DNA of 46,258 nt. It comes from Mesorhizobium sp. NFR06. GTDB lineage: Bacteria; Pseudomonadota; Alphaproteobacteria; Rhizobiales; Rhizobiaceae. The stretch spans positions 1-46,258 of the forward strand of contig NZ_FOVT01000017.1 in assembly GCF_900115245.1 (NCBI RefSeq). Reading direction: 5' to 3'. The notes under the pieces are model-generated. The model ran no database searches. It saw only the letters and a program-made list of their open reading frames with translations, and was not told the DNA's origin. A program made the translations under genes and the position numbers. The first letter of the stretch is position 1, and every line of letters begins with the position of its first letter. Below, one piece after another: positions 18,604 through 27,733 of this stretch.

Positions 18604-20028
18604 CTAATCGATTTGATCCCCAATCCGTGCCAGGCTTTCCTGGCGCCCCAGCACGGCGAGCACGTCGAACACGCCGGGCGAGGTGCTGCGGCCGGTCAGC
18701 GCGGCTCTCAGCGGTTGGGCCACGGCGCCGAGCTTGTGCCCACCGGCCTGCGCGAATACGCGGATCGACGCCTCCGCCGAGGCGGCGTTCCAGTCGCCCT
18801 CGATGGAAGACAAGGCGCCATGCGCGCCGCGCAAAATCGCGCGCGCATCGGCGTTGAGCAAGCCGGCGGCCTTCTCGTCCAGCGGCAATGGCCGCTCGGC
18901 GAACAGGAAAGCCGCGCCGTCGACCAGCTCAACCAGGGTCTTGGCCCGCTCCTTGAGACCGGGCATCGCAGCGAGCAGCTGCGCCTTGCGCTTGTCATCG
19001 AGTTTTGCCGCGAGCGCCGGACCGCCTTCGAGATGGGGCAAGGTGTCGACGAAGATGTCGAACAGCGCCTTGTCGTCCATCTTGCGCATATGGACGCCGT
19101 TCAGCGCCTCGAGCTTGGCGAAGTCGAAGCGGGCCGCGCCCTTGTTGACGTCGCCGATGTCGAACCAGGCGACCATGTCCTTGATCGACATCACCTCGTC
19201 GTCGCCATGGCTCCAGCCGAGCCTGGCCAGGTAGTTCAGCAGGGCCTCCGGCAGATAGCCCATGGCGCGATAAGCCTCGACGCCGAGCGCGCCGTGACGC
19301 TTCGACAGCTTGGCGCCGTCGGCGCCGTGGATCAGCGGGATGTGCGACATCGAAGGCACCTCCCAGCCCATGGCGTTGTAGATCACCGTCTGGCGCGCGG
19401 CGTTGGTCAGGTGATCGTCGCCGCGGATGATGTGGGTGACGCCCATGTCATGGTCGTCGACCACGACGGCATGCATATAGGTCGGGTTGCCGTCCGAGCG
19501 CAGGATGATGAAATCGTCGAGGTCCTTGTTGGGGAAGCGCACCTCGCCCTGGACGCGGTCATGCACGATTGTCTCGCCCTGGGTCGGCGCCTTGATGCGG
19601 ATCGCGCCCTTGACGCCCGCCGGCGCCTCGGAGGGATCGCGGTCGCGCCACTGGCCGTTGTAGCGCGGCGGCAGACCCTTGGCGCGCGCCGCCTCGCGCA
19701 TCGCCTCGAGCTCCGCCGGCGTCTCGTAGCTGTAGTAGGCCTTGCCCATACGCACGAGGTCCTCGGCCACCTGGCGATGGCGCGGCGCGCGCTCGAACTG
19801 CGACACGGCTTCGCCGTCCCAGGAAAGGCCGAGCCAGGTCAGTCCGTCGAGAATGGCAGCCGTGGCAGCCTCGGTGGAGCGCTCGCGATCGGTGTCCTCG
19901 ATGCGCAGCAGCATCGTGCCGCCGGCGTGCCTGGCATAAAGCCAGTTGAACAGCGCCGTGCGCGCGCCGCCAATATGCAGGTAGCCTGTGGGCGAGGGGG
20001 CAAAACGGGTGACGACCTTGTCGGACAT
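18604..20028 (-). CDS. gltX: Glutamate--tRNA ligase
   Basis: GltX charges tRNA-Glu, and in many alphaproteobacteria also tRNA-Gln, in the cytoplasm. The 474-residue class I synthetase shows the HIGH-type motif HIGG at about residues 17-20 (RFAPSPTGYLHIGGARTAL). It also has the KMSKS-type KLSKRHG near residue 241 and the anticodon-binding C-terminal half. The open frame continues 22 codons upstream, but ATG at 20028 starts directly at the family N-terminus and follows GAGAG. It is divergent from comEC with 103 nt between them. Confidence 0.97.
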   Translation of the reverse strand: MSDKVVTRFAPSPTGYLHIGGARTALFNWLYARHAGGTMLLRIEDTDRERSTEAATAAILDGLTWLGLSWDGEAVSQFERAPRHRQVAEDLVRMGKAYYSYETPAELEAMREAARAKGLPPRYNGQWRDRDPSEAPAGVKGAIRIKAPTQGETIVHDRVQGEVRFPNKDLDDFIILRSDGNPTYMHAVVVDDHDMGVTHIIRGDDHLTNAARQTVIYNAMGWEVPSMSHIPLIHGADGAKLSKRHGALGVEAYRAMGYLPEALLNYLARLGWSHGDDEVMSIKDMVAWFDIGDVNKGAARFDFAKLEALNGVHMRKMDDKALFDIFVDTLPHLEGGPALAAKLDDKRKAQLLAAMPGLKERAKTLVELVDGAAFLFAERPLPLDEKAAGLLNADARAILRGAHGALSSIEGDWNAASAEASIRVFAQAGGHKLGAVAQPLRAALTGRSTSPGVFDVLAVLGRQESLARIGDQID

Positions 20029-20131
20029 GGAACTCTCAGGCTTGCACAGAAAACAGGCATGTTTTGCGCGGACTTTCGCGCTTTGCGCGTTCATGTAGCA
20101 TAGGCCGTCTGGGGCGCAAGGGGCAGACCCG

Positions 20132-22585
20132 ATGGCTGGACGAAGCCGGGGTGCGAACGAGGGCGAGGGAACGACAGCTGGCGTCAGCGAGCGCCTGATG
20201 TTTGCCTATGGCACGCCCGCCGAAGCCGCGCCGATTTCGCTTCCAGAACCGCGCCCGGCCGCCCCGGAGACGTTGCCGCCGGGCGACGCGTCCGGCGCTG
20301 TTTCGGCGTCCTCGGGCCGGCTTCGCAAGCCGCTCAGTCGCATCAGCCTTCCCGCCTTTCGTCAAAGCATCGGCGCCGCCGCCGCAGCCGAGCTCGACCG
20401 CGGCATCGGCTTCCTGCTGGTGCCGGTGTTCCTGGCCGCCGGCGTCACCTATTACTTCTCGCTGACCACCGAGCCCGACCTCTACAGGCCGCTTGCGGCG
20501 GTGGCGCTGATGGGCGCCTGCGCGGCGGCGTCGCGTGCCCGGCCGAGAACGCACCTTATCTTCGTGGCGGCGCTTTTCTGCGCCCTGGGCTTTCTGGCTG
20601 CCAAGGTGGAAACCTGGCGGGCGGCAACCCCGATGCTCGGATCCGAAATCCAAACGCGACTGACGGGCCGCCTTGTCACCGCCGAGGCGATGGCCAACGG
20701 CCGTGTTCGGCTGACCATCGATCTCATTTCCACGGAGCATCCGACACTGCGCTACGCGCCGGAGCGCGTCAGGCTTTCGGCACGGAGGATTCCGCCCGAC
20801 ATGACGGCCGGGTCGACGCTGACCGGCTATGCCAAGCTGCTGCCGCCGACCGGCCCGGTTCGGCCCGACAGCTACGATTTTTCCTTCGACAGCTATTTTT
20901 CCGGTATCGGCGGCAGCGGCTTCTTCCTGGGCGACCCGAAGCTGATCGCGCCGGCTGAGGCGCCATTCGGCGCGCGCATGGCATCGGCCATAGAAAATGC
21001 CCGCGAAGGGATTGCAGACCACATCAGGAACACCATCGGCGGCTCCGAAGGCGAGATCGCGGCGGCGCTGATCGTCGGCGTGCGCGCCGGCATTCCGGAA
21101 GAAATCAACGAGTCGATGCGACGCACCGGCATTTATCACATCATCTCGATCTCCGGCCTGCACATGGCGCTGGTCGCCGGCACGGTCATGTTCCTGCTGC
21201 GCGGTGCCTTCGCGCTGTTTCCGGATTTCTCGTCGCGCCGGCCGGTGAAGAAATATGCCGCGGCCATCGCGCTGACGTCGATCGCCGCTTATCTCGTGAT
21301 CTCGGGTATCGTGGTGGCGGCCGAGCGAAGTTTCATCATGCTCGCCGTGATGCTGGTCGCAGTGCTCTTCGACCGCGCGGCGCTGACGATGCGCAATCTG
21401 GCGATTTCGGCGATCGCCGTCATCCTGGTCTCGCCGCATGAAGTGGTCGGCCCGAGCTTCCAGATGTCGTTCGCGGCCACCGCTGCCCTGGTCGGCGCCT
21501 ATGCCGGCTGGGCCGATTATCGCGCCGGCAAAACGACCGCGCCGCCGGCAAAGCGTTCGTTTCTCGGGTTCGCATCGCGAAGACTGGCGGTTGGAGTGGG
21601 CGGCGCTGCCATCACGTCGCTCATCGCAGGCAGCGCGACATTGCTGTTTGCCATCTGGCACTTCCAGCGCGTGTCGCCGCTCAGCCTGCTGGCCAATCTG
21701 GCAGTGATGCCTATCGTCTCGCTGATAGTCATGCCGTTCGCCGTGTTGAGCGCGCTGGCGATGCCGTTCGGCTTCGACGGCCCATTCCTCTATGTGATGG
21801 GCAAGGGCCTGACGGCGATGATCGCCATTTCGGCATGGATTTCCGAGCGCTCACCGGTCGATGCCGTCGGGCTGATCTCTATCCAGTCGGTGCTGCTGGC
21901 GACGATTGCGCTGGTCATCGCGACCATGGCCACCACCTGGCTAAGGCTTGCCGCCATACCCTTCGCGCTCGCCGCGCTGCTGGCCATCCCGCATGTCCGC
22001 ACGCCGGACGTGCTCATCTCCGAGGACGCGCACCTGGTGGCGATGCCGATCGGCGGTGGCGAACTCGCCATCAACCGCGTACGCTCCAACGAGTTCACCA
22101 CCGATAACTGGAAACGAGCGTTGAAGGCCGAGGAAGTCGTGCCGCCGGAGACATTCGCCAACGGCGCACTCGGCGTCGCCGATCCCGTCGACCTGCCGCC
22201 TGGCTCGCCCTTCTATTGCACCGGAGACCTCTGCATCGGCCGGCATCCTTCCGGCGCGATCGTCGCGCTTGCCGAAAATCGCGACAGCGCGCGGCCGGCC
22301 TGCGGCTTTGCCGACCTCATCGTCATCAACGACGCCACGGCCTACAATCCCTGCCGCGATCCGCGCATCCTTGTCGTCACCAAACGGCAGCTGGCGCGCG
22401 ACGGGAGTGCCGCCGTCTTCTTCGACACGCAATCGGCTACGGCGCAGCCAACCGTTCGCTACGCCGTCGAAAAGCCCTACCGGCCCTGGCATGAGCAGCG
22501 CAAATACGCCCGCGAGGCGAGGGGATTGCCGCCTTACAAAAAGCCAGAGAGGACGGGTCCGAAGCCAGCGCAACAAACTCAGTAG
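20132..22585 (+). CDS. comEC: ComEC/Rec2-family membrane protein
   Basis: ComEC forms the inner-membrane channel for single-stranded DNA in natural transformation. The 817-residue product has a cytoplasmic N-terminus of about 85 residues and several membrane segments. A soluble OB/DUF4131-like domain lies at about 165-290. The conserved competence core follows with the motif HIISISGLHMALVAG near residue 337. The C-terminal part after residue 620 sits where a metallo-beta-lactamase domain is found in Bacillus ComEC, but no HxHxDH metal motif is present, so nuclease activity is doubtful. The end overlaps the convergent lexA by 7 nt. Whether this organism is transformable cannot be told. Confidence 0.9.
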   Translation: MAGRSRGANEGEGTTAGVSERLMFAYGTPAEAAPISLPEPRPAAPETLPPGDASGAVSASSGRLRKPLSRISLPAFRQSIGAAAAAELDRGIGFLLVPVFLAAGVTYYFSLTTEPDLYRPLAAVALMGACAAASRARPRTHLIFVAALFCALGFLAAKVETWRAATPMLGSEIQTRLTGRLVTAEAMANGRVRLTIDLISTEHPTLRYAPERVRLSARRIPPDMTAGSTLTGYAKLLPPTGPVRPDSYDFSFDSYFSGIGGSGFFLGDPKLIAPAEAPFGARMASAIENAREGIADHIRNTIGGSEGEIAAALIVGVRAGIPEEINESMRRTGIYHIISISGLHMALVAGTVMFLLRGAFALFPDFSSRRPVKKYAAAIALTSIAAYLVISGIVVAAERSFIMLAVMLVAVLFDRAALTMRNLAISAIAVILVSPHEVVGPSFQMSFAATAALVGAYAGWADYRAGKTTAPPAKRSFLGFASRRLAVGVGGAAITSLIAGSATLLFAIWHFQRVSPLSLLANLAVMPIVSLIVMPFAVLSALAMPFGFDGPFLYVMGKGLTAMIAISAWISERSPVDAVGLISIQSVLLATIALVIATMATTWLRLAAIPFALAALLAIPHVRTPDVLISEDAHLVAMPIGGGELAINRVRSNEFTTDNWKRALKAEEVVPPETFANGALGVADPVDLPPGSPFYCTGDLCIGRHPSGAIVALAENRDSARPACGFADLIVINDATAYNPCRDPRILVVTKRQLARDGSAAVFFDTQSATAQPTVRYAVEKPYRPWHEQRKYAREARGLPPYKKPERTGPKPAQQTQ

Positions 22586-23310
22586 CGGCGGATCAGACCG
22601 ACCAGCTTGCCCTGCACCTTCACACGGTCCGGCCCGAAGATGCGGGTCTCATAAGCCGGATTGGCGGCTTCCAGCGCGATCGACGCGCCCTTGCGGCGGA
22701 AGCGCTTGAGCGTCGCCTCCTCGTCGTCGACCAGCGCCACCACAATCTCGCCCGGGCTTGCCGTGTTGGCATTGCGGATGATGACGGTGTCGCCGTCGAA
22801 GATGCCGGCCTCGATCATCGAGTCGCCCTTGACTTCCAGCGCATAGTGCTCGCCGCCCGAAATCATATCCGGCGGCACGGTGATCGAATGCGTCTGGTGC
22901 TGGATGGCGTCGATCGGCACACCGGCGGCGATGCGGCCCATCACCGGAATGGACACGGCCGAAGCGGCTTCGTCATTGCTGGGGGTCGGCGTGCGCAAGG
23001 GGGCTGCCGGCTTGATCTGCCGGCCAAGGGCGCCTTGGCCGCCCTGGATGACGCTTGGCGAAAATTTCTTCGCGGCATTCAGGCCAGGCGCAATCGAATC
23101 CGGCAGCCGCAGCACTTCGAGCGCGCGCGCCCGGTTCGGCAGCCGACGAATGAAACCGCGCTCCTCCAGTGCCGTGATCAGCCGATGGATACCCGACTTC
23201 GAGGCAAGGTCGAGCGCCTCCTTCATCTCGTCGAAGGATGGAGGAATCCCGCTCTCTTTCAGGCGTTCATGGATGAACATCAGGAGTTCATGTTGTTTGC
23301 GCGTCAGCAT
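22579..23310 (-). CDS. lexA: LexA repressor
   Basis: LexA represses the SOS regulon and cleaves itself when RecA is activated. The 243-residue product has the N-terminal winged helix (MLTRKQHELLMFIHERLKES). The Ala-Gly cleavage site is A129-G130 in GRIAAGVPI, and the catalytic dyad is S164 (KGDSMIEAG) and K202 (EATLKRF). The frame extends 18 codons further upstream, but ATG at 23310 starts exactly at the family N-terminus. An SOS box lies 64 nt upstream, so autoregulation is expected. In related genomes lexA sits directly beside moeA; here the kynurenine block lies between them. Confidence 0.97.
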   Translation of the reverse strand: MLTRKQHELLMFIHERLKESGIPPSFDEMKEALDLASKSGIHRLITALEERGFIRRLPNRARALEVLRLPDSIAPGLNAAKKFSPSVIQGGQGALGRQIKPAAPLRTPTPSNDEAASAVSIPVMGRIAAGVPIDAIQHQTHSITVPPDMISGGEHYALEVKGDSMIEAGIFDGDTVIIRNANTASPGEIVVALVDDEEATLKRFRRKGASIALEAANPAYETRIFGPDRVKVQGKLVGLIRRY

Positions 23311-23373
23311 CGGCGGCCCCCGTTGGGTTCTCAAACCAGAATCAGAAAAACAAACCCAGAACAAACACTATCT

Positions 23374-23394
23374 GTTCCAGTTGTGTTCCGCAAC
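23374..23394 (-). promoter_or_regulatory. LexA (SOS) box inside the lexA promoter
   Basis: GTTC-N7-GTTC at 23374-23388 (GAAC-N7-GAAC on the lexA strand) is the exact alphaproteobacterial SOS operator. On the reverse strand TTGCGG and TAGTGT, 17 nt apart, flank it, so the operator would lie within the promoter spacer and block RNA polymerase. Confidence 0.85.
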
Positions 23395-23773
23395 CGTTTA
23401 AAGTTTAATGAATCTGTTAAGGCTGCCGAAACAATGTTGCGTCCGATGATGCCCTGGCCCCCGCCGGTGGGCCTGAGGCCTTGATTCCGTTCTATTTTGC
23501 GGCCGGTCCTCAAGCTGAAATGGGTGGCGACGCCGTCGCGAAGGCGCTGGGGTGTCCCTTCGGCTCCTCGGTGTGCGTGGCGCAACGTGAACGAAACGAA
23601 GCCAAAACGCCAACCTGGCGGCGACTTCGGCTCACGGTTCATGCCGTCAATGGACCAGCCAACAAAGGACAAAAGGTTCTTGCCGTCCCACGGACGACGG
23701 TGAGACAACCGCCCATCGCCGCCCGACGAGATTGCGCGCGCGGCGTTCGGTCGAAATGGGAGGCGGTTGCATA
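23395..23773. other. Intergenic region between lexA and kynU, no recognised gene
   Basis: About 380 nt lie between the lexA control region and the kynU start. Short open frames exist on both strands, but none has a recognisable product, a good start site or matching codon use. Small stem-forming stretches are present (for example GCGAC/GTCGC at about 23525-23540) without a known RNA family pattern. I see no promoter that can be placed with confidence. Confidence 0.6.
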
Positions 23774-25021
23774 ATGTGGGGAATTCCTGATCTCGCTGAC
23801 GTCGAGGCGATGGACGCAGCGGATCCGCTACGCGCCTTGCGCGATCGCTTCGTCCTGCCCGAAGGCGTGATATACCTCGACGGCAATTCGCTGGGCGCTG
23901 CTTCGATCGGAGTCTTCAACGAGATCGAGACCGCCGCCAGGCAGGAATGGGCACAGGATCTCATCCGTGCGTGGAACACCGCCGGCTGGTTCGACATGCC
24001 GGTCGAGCTCGGCGATAGGCTCGGGCGTCTGATCGGCGCCGGACCGGGTCAGACCGTGGTGTGCGACACGACCTCTATCAACATCTACAAGGTCCTGCAC
24101 GCGGCGCTCGCGATGCGGCCCGAGCGCTCGGCGATCGTTGCCGAGGGCGACAGCTTTCCGACCGACCTCTACATGGCGGAAGGGGTGGCATCGACGCGGC
24201 ACGGCACGGTACTGCGGCTCGAAGGTGTCGATGCCCCGACGATCGAAGAGCTGATCGACGAGGACGTCGCGGTCATCCTGGTCAACCACGTGAACTACAA
24301 GTCCGGCCGGCTGCGCGACATAGCAGCGCTGACGCGCAAGGCCCATCTGGCCGGCGCGCTGATCGTCTGGGACCTCTGCCACACGGCAGGCGCCCTGCCG
24401 GTCGATCTCGACGGCTCGAATGCCGATTTCGCCATCGGCTGCACGTACAAGTATCTCAATGGCGGGCCGGGCGCGCCGGCCTTCATCTATGCCGCCAGCC
24501 GCCACCACGGCGACGTTCACCAGCCGCTCAGCGGCTGGTGGGGCCACGCCAGGCCGTTCGCGTTCGAACAGGGCTATGCCGCCGGCACGGGCATCCGGCG
24601 GTTCCTGTGCGGAACGCAGCCAGTGCTGTCGATGCGAGCGCTGAAAGGAGCGCTGGACCTGTGGGACGAAGTCGACATGAAGGCCGTGCGCGAAAAGAGC
24701 GTTGCGTTGACGGACCTGTTCATCCGGCTCGTCGAAGCCAAGTGCGGCGGCTTCGGTCTCGAACTGGAAAGCCCGCGCGACGGCGCCGAGCGCGGCAGCC
24801 AGGTGTCGTTCGCCCACCCGCATGGCTACCAACTTATGCGCGCCTTGATCGAGCGCGGCGTGATCGGCGATTTCCGCGCGCCGTCGACGGTTCGTTTCGG
24901 CTTCACGCCGCTCTATGTCGGCTACCGGGATGTCTGGGACGCCGTCGGCGTGCTGGAAGACATCCTGCGCACAAGCGCATGGCGGGATGCCCGCTTTGCG
25001 GTCAAGGCTGCCGTCACCTGA
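23774..25021 (+). CDS. kynU: Kynureninase
   Basis: Kynureninase is a cytoplasmic PLP enzyme that cleaves kynurenine to anthranilate and alanine. The 415-residue product has the family start VIYLDGNSLG at about residues 34-43. The cofactor Lys is probably K226 in AIGCTYKYLNGGPGAP. It also has WDLCHTAGALPVDL, with the PLP-contacting Asp and His, and the C-terminal VRFGFTPLYVGYRDVWD. The frame opens at 23732, but ATG at 23774, with GGGAGG about 10 nt upstream, fits the family start better. It converges with the CoA ligase gene (15 nt apart). With its neighbours it suggests degradation of tryptophan by way of anthranilate. Confidence 0.95.
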   Translation: MWGIPDLADVEAMDAADPLRALRDRFVLPEGVIYLDGNSLGAASIGVFNEIETAARQEWAQDLIRAWNTAGWFDMPVELGDRLGRLIGAGPGQTVVCDTTSINIYKVLHAALAMRPERSAIVAEGDSFPTDLYMAEGVASTRHGTVLRLEGVDAPTIEELIDEDVAVILVNHVNYKSGRLRDIAALTRKAHLAGALIVWDLCHTAGALPVDLDGSNADFAIGCTYKYLNGGPGAPAFIYAASRHHGDVHQPLSGWWGHARPFAFEQGYAAGTGIRRFLCGTQPVLSMRALKGALDLWDEVDMKAVREKSVALTDLFIRLVEAKCGGFGLELESPRDGAERGSQVSFAHPHGYQLMRALIERGVIGDFRAPSTVRFGFTPLYVGYRDVWDAVGVLEDILRTSAWRDARFAVKAAVT

Positions 25022-25036
25022 AACGGCTTCGCTCGC

Positions 25037-26662
25037 TCAATGGGATTTTTCGGCGCGCAGGCGGAATCGCTGTATCTTGCCTGTCGGCGTCTTGGGCAGG
25101 GCCGCGATGAACTTGACCGAGCGCGGATATTTGTAAGGCGCGATCGTCGCCTTGACGTGATCCTGGAGGCGCTTGACGGTCGCGGCGTCCGCTATCGCTC
25201 CGGGCGCCAGCACGACATGCGCCTCGACGATCTGGCCGCGTTCGGCGTCCTCCGCGCCGATGACAGCGCATTCCGCGACATCCGGATGCGACAGCAGCGC
25301 GGCCTCCACCTCCGGTCCGGCGATGTTGTAGCCGGCGCTGACGATCATGTCGTCGGAGCGCGCGGCGAAATGGAAAAAGTCGTCCTCGTCCTGCACAAAG
25401 GTGTCGCCAGTCAGGTTCCAGCCGTCGCGGACATATTCCTTTTGGCGGCCGTCGGCCACGTAGCGGCAGCCTGTCGGCCCGCGCACCGCCAGCCGCCCTG
25501 CCACGCCGCGCGGCAACACACGCATCTCGGCGTCGACGATGCGCGCCTCGTAGCCGCCCACCGGCTTGCCGGTCGAGCCGGGCTTCATGTCGTCGAAGCG
25601 GTTGGAGATGAAGATGTGCAACATCTCGGTTGCCCCGATGCCGTCCAGTATCGGCTTGCCGGTCTTTCGCACCCACTCCTCGAAGACAGGGGCGGGCAAA
25701 GTCTCGCCGGCCGAAACGGCAACGCGCAGCGAGGAGAGGTCGGCACCTTCGTCCATGGCCTTCAGCATGGCCCTGTAGGCCGTGGGCGCCGTGAAGGAGA
25801 TGGTCGCCCTGTAGGTCTCGATGATGTCGATCATATTGGGCGGCGTCGCCTGCTCCAGCAGCGTTGCCGATGCGCCGAAGCGTAAGGGAAAGATGGCGAG
25901 CCCGCCGAGGCCGAAGGTGAAGGCGAGCGGCGGGGAGCCGACAAATATGTCGTCGGGCGTCACCTGCAGGATCTCGCGCGGGTAGGCGTCGGCGATGATC
26001 ATCAGGTCGCGGTGAAAATGCATGGTCGCCTTCGGCACGCCGGTCGTTCCCGAGGTGAAGCCGAGCAGCGCGACATCGTCGCGACCGGTGTCGACAGCCG
26101 TGAAAGTGACGGGCTTGTCGAGTGCGGCGCGGTCCAGTTCGGCGTCATGATTGGCGGTACCGTCGAAGCCGACGACCTGTTTGAGGAACGCGCTCTCCTT
26201 GGCGCATGCAGTCATTTCGTCAATCAGCCTGGTGTCGCAGAGCGCGATGCTGATTTCCGCCTTGTCGACGATCTTGGCGAGCTCGCCGGCGCGCAGCATC
26301 GGCATGGTGTTGACGACGACGGCGCCGGCCTTCGTGGCGGCAAGCCAGCAGGCGACCATGGCCGGATTGTTCGCCGAGCGGATGAGCACCCGGTTGCCGG
26401 GCTTCAGACCATAGTTTTCGACCAACGCATGGGCCAGCCTGTTCGTCCAGTCCGACAATTCCTTGTAGGTGCGGCGGCGACCGTTGCCGATCAGCGCGGT
26501 GCGATCGCCAAAGCCTTTCTCGACCAGCCTGTCGGTCAATTCGACGCCGGCGTTGAGGCGTTCGGGATAGTCGAAGCCGTGCAGAAGGAAGTCCGGCCAT
26601 TGCTCCGGCGGCGGCAGGTTATCGCGCGTGAAGGTGTCGGTGTGTGCTGAAGCCCCAAGCAT
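25037..26662 (-). CDS. Benzoate/2-aminobenzoate-CoA ligase family enzyme
   Basis: The 541-residue product is an adenylate-forming CoA ligase. It shows the phosphate loop LLGFTSGTTGVPKATM near residue 185, DGIGATEMLHIF near residue 325, the hinge region WNLTGDTF, and the C-terminal catalytic Lys in PKTPTGKIQR. Its overall pattern (LPPPEQWPDFL at the N-terminus, the ATEMLHIFISN block) resembles 2-aminobenzoate-CoA and benzoate-CoA ligases. Beside kynureninase, which yields anthranilate, anthranilate (2-aminobenzoate) is the likely substrate and anthraniloyl-CoA the product. ATG at 26662 is chosen over an upstream extension that lacks family sequence. No 2-aminobenzoyl-CoA monooxygenase/reductase is in the window. 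The substrate is inferred from context. Confidence 0.85.
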   Translation of the reverse strand: MLGASAHTDTFTRDNLPPPEQWPDFLLHGFDYPERLNAGVELTDRLVEKGFGDRTALIGNGRRRTYKELSDWTNRLAHALVENYGLKPGNRVLIRSANNPAMVACWLAATKAGAVVVNTMPMLRAGELAKIVDKAEISIALCDTRLIDEMTACAKESAFLKQVVGFDGTANHDAELDRAALDKPVTFTAVDTGRDDVALLGFTSGTTGVPKATMHFHRDLMIIADAYPREILQVTPDDIFVGSPPLAFTFGLGGLAIFPLRFGASATLLEQATPPNMIDIIETYRATISFTAPTAYRAMLKAMDEGADLSSLRVAVSAGETLPAPVFEEWVRKTGKPILDGIGATEMLHIFISNRFDDMKPGSTGKPVGGYEARIVDAEMRVLPRGVAGRLAVRGPTGCRYVADGRQKEYVRDGWNLTGDTFVQDEDDFFHFAARSDDMIVSAGYNIAGPEVEAALLSHPDVAECAVIGAEDAERGQIVEAHVVLAPGAIADAATVKRLQDHVKATIAPYKYPRSVKFIAALPKTPTGKIQRFRLRAEKSH

Positions 26663-26900
26663 GTTGCGGCTATCCCTTCCTGCTCTCCGGCCGCACCTGT
26701 CCGACGACGCCACCTGGGGAGGCGAAGGAATGCAGGTTTCGGCTGTTCCGACAGACCTCCCATTGTCGGCTGTCGTCAGGCAGGATCGCACCGGGTGAGA
26801 TTTGTTTCAAGCCTAAAATGTTTTGCTCCGGCGCATTGACCTTGTGTCCGCTGCCGGCCATTGCTGATTGAAAGCTACGCGTCTTGGGAGGGTACTGTTG

Positions 26901-27728
26901 GTGGAACATCGCATCGCGAATTGGGACAATGCCTACGCCAACGGCGCGAACATCGCGGGCGGCGAGCGTTGGCCGGCGGCCTGGGATGGCCCGGCGCAGG
27001 CGTTTCGCGAAAAGTTGCTGGCACAGGGCAGGGCGCGGCTCGATATCGTGTACGGCAAAGCGCCCCGCAACCGGTTCGATCTCTTTCTTCCACCTGCCGC
27101 GCCAAGGGGGCTCGTGGTGTTCATCCACGGCGGCTACTGGATGGAGTCGGACAAGACCAGCTGGTCGCATCTGGCGGGTGGCGCGGTCAGCCGCGGCTAT
27201 GCCGTCGCCATGCCTTCCTACACACTTTGCCCCGAGATCAGGATCGGCGGCATTGCCGGCGAAGTCGCGTCGGCGATCGGCAAGGCGGCGGCCATGGTCG
27301 ATGGTCCGCTGATGCTGACCGGGCACTCGGCCGGCGGACATCTCGCCAGCCGGATGGTGAGCGCAGCCTCGCCGCTGGCATCCGACGTGGCGCGGCGCAT
27401 ACGCCAGGTGGTTTCGATCTCGGGCCTGCACGACCTTCGACCGCTCATGTTCACCGGACTGAACCAGACCCTGAACATCGACGAGCGGGAAGCCTTATGC
27501 GAGAGCCCGGCGTTGCTGCGGCCACAGCCGGGAGCCCGCATCACCTGTTGGGCCGGCGGCGGCGAGCGTTCGGAATTCCTGCGCCAGAGCGCGTTGCTCG
27601 CCAACATCTGGACCGGGCTCGGCGCCGCCACCGATTCAGTGGTCGAGCCGGATCGGCATCATTTCAATGTTGTCGATGGTCTCGCCGACCCGGATCATCC
27701 GCTGACCCGCAGGCTGGTCGACGAATAA
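26901..27728 (+). CDS. Alpha/beta hydrolase, probable arylformamidase
   Basis: The 275-residue product is an alpha/beta hydrolase with the oxyanion motif HGGYW at residues 76-80, the nucleophile S143 in TGHSAGGHLASR and a C-terminal catalytic His in DRHHFNVVD. HGGxW is typical of the AFMID/BNA7 type of N-formylkynurenine formamidase, which differs from the metal-dependent KynB of many bacteria. Beside kynU, formylkynurenine hydrolysis is the likely role. GTG at 26901 with GGGAGGG 8 nt upstream is the preferred start; TTG at 26868 would add 11 residues. It is divergent from the CoA ligase gene across 238 nt. A general esterase remains possible. Confidence 0.8.
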   Translation: MEHRIANWDNAYANGANIAGGERWPAAWDGPAQAFREKLLAQGRARLDIVYGKAPRNRFDLFLPPAAPRGLVVFIHGGYWMESDKTSWSHLAGGAVSRGYAVAMPSYTLCPEIRIGGIAGEVASAIGKAAAMVDGPLMLTGHSAGGHLASRMVSAASPLASDVARRIRQVVSISGLHDLRPLMFTGLNQTLNIDEREALCESPALLRPQPGARITCWAGGGERSEFLRQSALLANIWTGLGAATDSVVEPDRHHFNVVDGLADPDHPLTRRLVDE

Positions 27729-27733
27729 GGACT

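Noticed and set aside
17169..20103. Very long open frames opposite gltA and gltX (449 and 603 codons)
   Set aside because: They are mirror frames of GC-rich coding sequence; the translations are rich in Arg, Gly, Ala and His without any domain, while the reverse strand encodes clear enzymes.
26663..26900. Riboswitch in the gap between the CoA ligase gene and the hydrolase gene
   Set aside because: GC-rich stems can be drawn, but no consensus of a known riboswitch class can be matched.
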